This document shows positions 5,130-5,661 of a stretch of 5,661 nt of DNA, one piece after another. Below the pieces are notes generated by a model that saw only the letters and a list, made by a program, of their open reading frames with translations, was not told the DNA's origin and ran no database searches. Source of the DNA: CAZJJY01 sp964546445 (lineage in GTDB: Bacteria; Patescibacteriota; Microgenomatia; PFEM01; JAPLYW01). The position numbers and the translations under genes are program-made. The stretch is taken from contig CAZJJY010000031.1 in assembly GCA_964546445.1 (NCBI GenBank), positions 1-5,661 on the forward strand, given 5' to 3'. Each line of letters starts with the position of its first letter. Position 1 is the first letter of the stretch.

Positions 5130-5661
5130 ATGTTAAAAATCTTTAATCGTTTATTGGATTTCAATGAAAAAGAGCTTAATCAGCTTCGTCCTTTGGTGGA
5201 AAAAGTAAATTCTTTAGAACCACAAATGAAAAAGTTCAAGACTAAAGATTTTGCTAAAAAAACAGAATCTTTTAAGAAAAGGTTAAACAAGGGAGAAACT
5301 TTAGATGATCTACTTCCTGAAGCTTTCGCCTTAATAAGAGAAGCAATTTTTAGAATTGTTGGGGAACGAGCTTATGATGTTCAATTAATGGCCGCTATTG
5401 CTCTTCATCATGGCAATGTAGCTGAACAAAGAACTGGTGAAGGAAAAACGTTGGCTTCCACTATCGCTGCTTACTTAAATGGTTTATCAGGTAAAGGAGT
5501 TCATATTGTCACTGTCAATGATTATCTAGCCAGAAGAGATACCGGTTGGTATGGTCAGGCGTTGGATTTTGCTGGCTTATCCTTAGGTTGCATTATCCAC
5601 GAACAATCATTCTTATTTGATAAGAAACATGATGAAAAAGGACAAGAGGATGAGAGGCTTC
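5130..5661 (+). CDS. secA: SecA preprotein translocase ATPase, N-terminal part (runs off the right edge)
   Basis: SecA is the ATP-driven motor that pushes unfolded preproteins through the SecYEG channel. From the ATG at 5130 there are 177 open codons to the window end. The N-terminus (MLKIFNRLLDFNEKELNQL) and the helical lead-in up to EAFALIREA match the family. Then come R-x-VGERAYDVQLMAAIALHHG, the Walker A T102-G-E-G-K106-T107, and motif Ia-like VTVNDYLARRD. After GLSLGCI the protein carries a longer segment (HEQSFLFDKKHDEKGQEDERL) in place of the short loop of E. coli SecA. This resembles the SFLFD...DERL insert seen in several SecAs outside the Proteobacteria. The residues before Walker A are AEQR rather than the usual AEM(K/R). 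The rest (DEAD box, preprotein cross-linking and C-terminal domains) lies outside the window. No Shine-Dalgarno site is present. Confidence 0.95.
   Translation, partial: MLKIFNRLLDFNEKELNQLRPLVEKVNSLEPQMKKFKTKDFAKKTESFKKRLNKGETLDDLLPEAFALIREAIFRIVGERAYDVQLMAAIALHHGNVAEQRTGEGKTLASTIAAYLNGLSGKGVHIVTVNDYLARRDTGWYGQALDFAGLSLGCIIHEQSFLFDKKHDEKGQEDERL

Noticed and set aside
1..5661. Search for a CRISPR array, insertion sequence, toxin-antitoxin pair or other defence module
   Set aside because: No regularly spaced repeats, terminal inverted repeats, transposase motifs or small paired open frames were seen; nearly every base is taken by recognisable housekeeping genes.

Overview
This is an AT-rich, tightly packed bacterial window, about one third G+C by eye. 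It holds housekeeping genes with very short intergenic gaps. The strong A/T codon bias, small compact proteins, lack of Shine-Dalgarno sites and gene mix suggest a reduced-genome bacterium. A Candidate Phyla Radiation / Patescibacteria lineage, perhaps Microgenomates-like, is my best guess. This is inference: no single marker settles it. TGA is used as a normal stop (greA, lysS), so the UGA-to-glycine code of Gracilibacteria/Absconditabacteria does not apply.

Layout. The left edge on the minus strand carries the N-terminal 76 codons of a NUDIX hydrolase. Upstream of it, also on the minus strand, is a tRNA-Glu(CTC) gene. A region of about 100 bp holds divergent promoters for the tRNA (minus) and greA (plus). 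The plus strand then carries greA (transcript cleavage factor), lysS (class II lysyl-tRNA synthetase), an HD-domain hydrolase whose ATG overlaps the lysS stop, serS (seryl-tRNA synthetase), an aldose/hexose-phosphate mutarotase-like gene, and the first 177 codons of secA, which runs off the right edge. All complete plus-strand genes are separated by 34 bp or less.

How they fit together. The core is information processing: GreA rescues stalled RNA polymerase, LysRS and SerRS charge tRNAs, and tRNA-Glu feeds the ribosome. The HD hydrolase and mutarotase are small metabolic genes carried along in the same array. SecA starts what is probably the next transcription unit (protein export).

What stands out. 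None of the seven protein starts has a convincing Shine-Dalgarno site. Three (NUDIX, lysS, secA) instead have an extended -10-like element (TGn-TAnnnT) 6-8 nt before the ATG, the geometry expected for leaderless mRNAs. A second point is a heptamer A AAA AAA directly before the lysS TGA. A -1 shift there would enter the downstream HD frame exactly at its ATG. I did not see a CRISPR array, mobile element, phage gene or obvious new defence system; this is mostly an ordinary housekeeping region.
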